7,055 nt of DNA from JBEKZQ01 sp049509675 (GTDB lineage Bacteria > Planctomycetota > Planctomycetia > Pirellulales > Thermoguttaceae): the NCBI GenBank assembly GCA_049509675.1, contig JBEKZQ010000421.1, positions 1-7,055 on the forward strand, read 5' to 3'. Below the pieces are notes generated by a model that was not told the origin of the DNA, ran no database searches, and was given only the letters and a program-made list of their open reading frames with translations. The translations under genes were made by a program, and so were the position numbers. Shown here one piece after another: positions 5,244-7,055 of the stretch (position 1 is its first letter; the number at the start of each line of letters is the position of its first letter).

Positions 5244-6740
5244 ATGGAAAGGTTCATCGCTGCCGGATGGTTGACAGTTCTGGCCCTGCTCGGGCTGGCC
5301 GCTTCCGCCCCGGGCCAGGAACCCGCCAGTGACCTGCAAATGGCCGCGGCCATGGAGAAGGTGCTGGTCGATGCGATCGCCCGCAGCGAGAAGTCGGTGG
5401 TGGCCATCGCGCGGGTGCGGAAGGAGACGCCGGGCGAGGCGTTGCACATCGAGTTTCATCCCGATGCGTTCAATCGCCCGCCGGTTTTGCCGTCGGTTCC
5501 CCAACCGGCCGACCCGAACTTCATCCCCAACGAATACGGCACCGGCGTGGTGGTCGACCGCGGCGGACTGATCCTGACCGCCTATCACGTGCTGGGCGAA
5601 GACAGCGAATACTTCGTAACCACCCACGATCGCAAGACTTTTCGGGCCTGGATCAAAGCGGCCGATCCGCGCAGCGATCTGGCCGTGCTGTCGATCGATG
5701 CGGGCACTGGCGGAGTCGGCGCCAGCGACTTCAGCCCGATCGCGCTGGGCGATGCGGCGGGGCTCAAGAAAGGGCAGATCATCATTACGCTGGGCAACCC
5801 CTACGCGATCGCGCGCGACGGCCAGGTCAGTGCGGCCTGGGGAATCGTCGCCAACCTGGCCCGCAAGGCCCCGCCCACTCCGGACGATTCCGATCCGTCG
5901 GGCAAGAAGACCATGCACCATTTCGGCACTCTGATTCAGACCGACGCCAAATTGAACCTGGGCACCAGCGGAGGGCCGCTGCTGAATCTCAAAGGCGAGA
6001 TGATCGGACTGTGCGTGTCGCTGGCGGCCACGGCCGGCTACGAGAGTTCCGCCGGCTACGCGATCCCGGTCGACGCGACGTTCCGCCGCGTGCTCGACGT
6101 GCTCAAACAAGGCCGCGAGGTGGAGTACGGATTCCTGGGCATTGGGCCCACGAACCTGCAACCGCAGGAAGTCCTGGCCGGGTTGCAAGGGATGCGGGTG
6201 GAGCGGGTGGTGCCGGGCACGCCCGCCGCCCGCGACGGCGGTCTGCTCAAGTCCGACGACATCATCACGGCCGTCGACGAGACGCCCATCTACGATTCCG
6301 ACGGCCTGGTGTTGGAGGTGGGCAAACTGCCGGTGGAAGCGGTCTCGCGATTGAGTGTGCTTCGCGGCGGGCAAAAACGCATCGTCGAGGTCAAGCTCAG
6401 CAAGTATCCCGTGCGCGGCACGAAAATCGTCAGCACCCGGCCGCCGGCCTGGCGCGGCATGCGTACCGATTATCCCACCGCCCTGGTCGACAACGACCCC
6501 CTGGGCCGCGCCGCGCCGATCTTCTACGAAGATGCCGTCGTGGTCAGCGAGGTGGAGGAAGGAACGCCGGCCTGGCGGGCCGGCGTGCGACGCGGCATGC
6601 TGATCGGCCAGGTGCAAGGCATCCCGGTGCGCACGCCGAAGGAGTTTCAGACCGCGGTCGCCGGCAAGAGCGGCGCCGTCGAACTCCGCCTGGTCTTGGG
6701 CGAGCCAAACCAGGTGTTGACCGTCCCGCCCGGCTCGTAA
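5244..6740 (+). CDS. HtrA/Deg-type serine protease with two PDZ domains
   Basis: A 498-residue exported trypsin-fold protease. A signal peptide covers about residues 1-22 (MERF, hydrophobic core, AASA before PGQ), so it probably acts in the periplasm on misfolded or specific envelope proteins. The triad is visible as H115 in LTAYHVLG, D145 in RSDLAVL and S242 in GTSGGPLL, preceded by QTDAKLN. PDZ1 is at about 290-390 (YGFLGIG ... VVPGTPAARDGGLLKSDDIITAVDE). A second PDZ is at about 415-490 (VVVSEVEEGTPAWRAGVRRGMLIGQVQG). Length and order fit the DegP/DegQ family with two PDZ domains. The site reads GTSGGP and TAYHV where GNSGGP and TAAHV are typical; the catalytic residues are kept. The ATG is chosen for the signal peptide; no Shine-Dalgarno is visible because a 7-bp tandem repeat fills the leader. 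Confidence 0.92.
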   Translation: MERFIAAGWLTVLALLGLAASAPGQEPASDLQMAAAMEKVLVDAIARSEKSVVAIARVRKETPGEALHIEFHPDAFNRPPVLPSVPQPADPNFIPNEYGTGVVVDRGGLILTAYHVLGEDSEYFVTTHDRKTFRAWIKAADPRSDLAVLSIDAGTGGVGASDFSPIALGDAAGLKKGQIIITLGNPYAIARDGQVSAAWGIVANLARKAPPTPDDSDPSGKKTMHHFGTLIQTDAKLNLGTSGGPLLNLKGEMIGLCVSLAATAGYESSAGYAIPVDATFRRVLDVLKQGREVEYGFLGIGPTNLQPQEVLAGLQGMRVERVVPGTPAARDGGLLKSDDIITAVDETPIYDSDGLVLEVGKLPVEAVSRLSVLRGGQKRIVEVKLSKYPVRGTKIVSTRPPAWRGMRTDYPTALVDNDPLGRAAPIFYEDAVVVSEVEEGTPAWRAGVRRGMLIGQVQGIPVRTPKEFQTAVAGKSGAVELRLVLGEPNQVLTVPPGS

Positions 6741-6802
6741 TGGATTCTTGGCACGCCGCGTGGTATGCTACGGCTCGGACTGCCCGTGGGCCGTTCAATC
6801 AT

Positions 6803-6862
6803 CGTAGGACGGATTGCCAATCCGTCCCGCAAGCCACGGACGGATTGGCAATCCGTCCTACG
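6803..6862. repeat. double palindrome with 25-bp arms, possible terminator
   Basis: The arms 6803-6827 and 6838-6862 are perfect reverse complements around a 10-base loop. Each arm is itself a palindrome, GACGGATTG-C-CAATCCGTC, so each can fold alone or both together. From memory, GTAGGACGGATTG...CAATCCGTCCTAC is a frequent planctomycete intergenic repeat. It lies 62 bases after the protease stop and 45 bases before the next start, so it could end protease transcripts, but no T-run follows. The remaining bases of 6741-6907 show no gene. Confidence 0.9.
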
Positions 6863-6907
6863 TGCAACTGGCCAAGAAACGGCAACCAAAACTCTGGAGA
6901 CACCCTC

Positions 6908-7055
6908 ATGGCAGACAGCAGCAAAACGACATCGACCAACTCGACAACACGGCGGGACTTCTTGAAGGCCTCGGCGGCGGGGGCGGCAGCCTTGGGCGGG
7001 CTGTCGATCGCCCGCAGCGCCCACGCGGCCGGCGCGGGCATCATCAAGATCGGCA
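6908..7055 (+). CDS. Tat-exported protein, N-terminus only; probably a Gfo/Idh/MocA-type oxidoreductase
   Basis: Forty-nine codons are visible before the window ends: MADSSKTTST..., with the twin-arginine signal TRRDFLK at residues 14-20, a hydrophobic alanine/glycine-rich stretch, a cleavage-like SAHA (37-40), then AGAGIIKIG. The Tat signal means export of a folded, usually cofactor-bearing protein across the inner membrane. The final IIKIG looks like the first beta strand of a nucleotide-binding fold, which in planctomycete NAD(P)-dependent Gfo/Idh/MocA proteins continues as a glycine-rich loop. That loop lies beyond the window, so the family is inferred from the signal peptide style and this strand only. 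The start is firm: TGGAG at 6895-6899 sits eight bases before the ATG. The gene is 3'-truncated by the window edge. Confidence 0.8.
   Translation, partial: MADSSKTTSTNSTTRRDFLKASAAGAAALGGLSIARSAHAAGAGIIKIG

Noticed and set aside
4691..5332. plus-strand open frame running through the nested repeat into the protease gene
   Set aside because: Its translation is mostly repeat DNA (TSPKRQRG, DPRPKTQD), a known kind of spurious planctomycete open frame.
5094..6617. 507-residue minus-strand open frame opposite the protease
   Set aside because: It is the mirror of a well-supported protease with signal peptide, triad and PDZ domains. The His/Gly/Arg-rich product is typical of antisense frames in high-GC DNA.

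Overview
The window looks like chromosome of a high-GC planctomycete, most likely of the Pirellulales type. This is inferred, not proven. The support is a PEGA-domain lipoprotein of the planctomycete kind, a PP2C phosphatase with a C-terminal membrane part, a Tat-exported Gfo/Idh/MocA-type protein just entering at the right edge, and intergenic palindromes of kinds I associate with planctomycete genomes (CTAGCCCGAAGCG..., GTAGGACGGATTG...). No rRNA, tRNA, CRISPR array or transposase gene is visible.

Layout, left to right. (1) A PEGA-domain lipoprotein on the minus strand (57-677). (2) A gene-free stretch (678-1086) holding a 179-bp imperfect palindrome and a short REP-like fragment. (3) A plus-strand PP2C phosphatase gene broken by an apparent internal deletion plus frameshift: catalytic N-terminus at 1087-1845, detached two-helix membrane part and tail running to 2279. 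(4) pyrF (2298-3197), starting at TTG behind a strong Shine-Dalgarno, 18 bases after the broken gene and probably co-transcribed with it. (5) A convergent minus-strand gene for a gamma-class N6-adenine DNA methyltransferase (3228-4895), lower in GC and with no restriction enzyme beside it. (6) A gene-poor divergent spacer (4896-5243) with a nested inverted repeat and a 7-bp tandem repeat. (7) A plus-strand HtrA/Deg-type serine protease with two PDZ domains (5244-6740). (8) A spacer with a double palindrome, then the first 49 codons of a Tat-signal protein, probably an oxidoreductase, cut by the window end (6908-7055).

The genes do not form one pathway. pyrF is housekeeping; the lipoprotein, the protease and the Tat protein work in or beyond the inner membrane; the phosphatase would act in cytoplasmic signalling; the methyltransferase looks like an acquired or solitary DNA-modifying gene. 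I see no convincing new multi-gene system. The most notable points are the decayed PP2C gene, the orphan methyltransferase, and three palindromes, one in each of three intergenic regions, whose outer ends share the pattern TAG-NN-CG-R-A.
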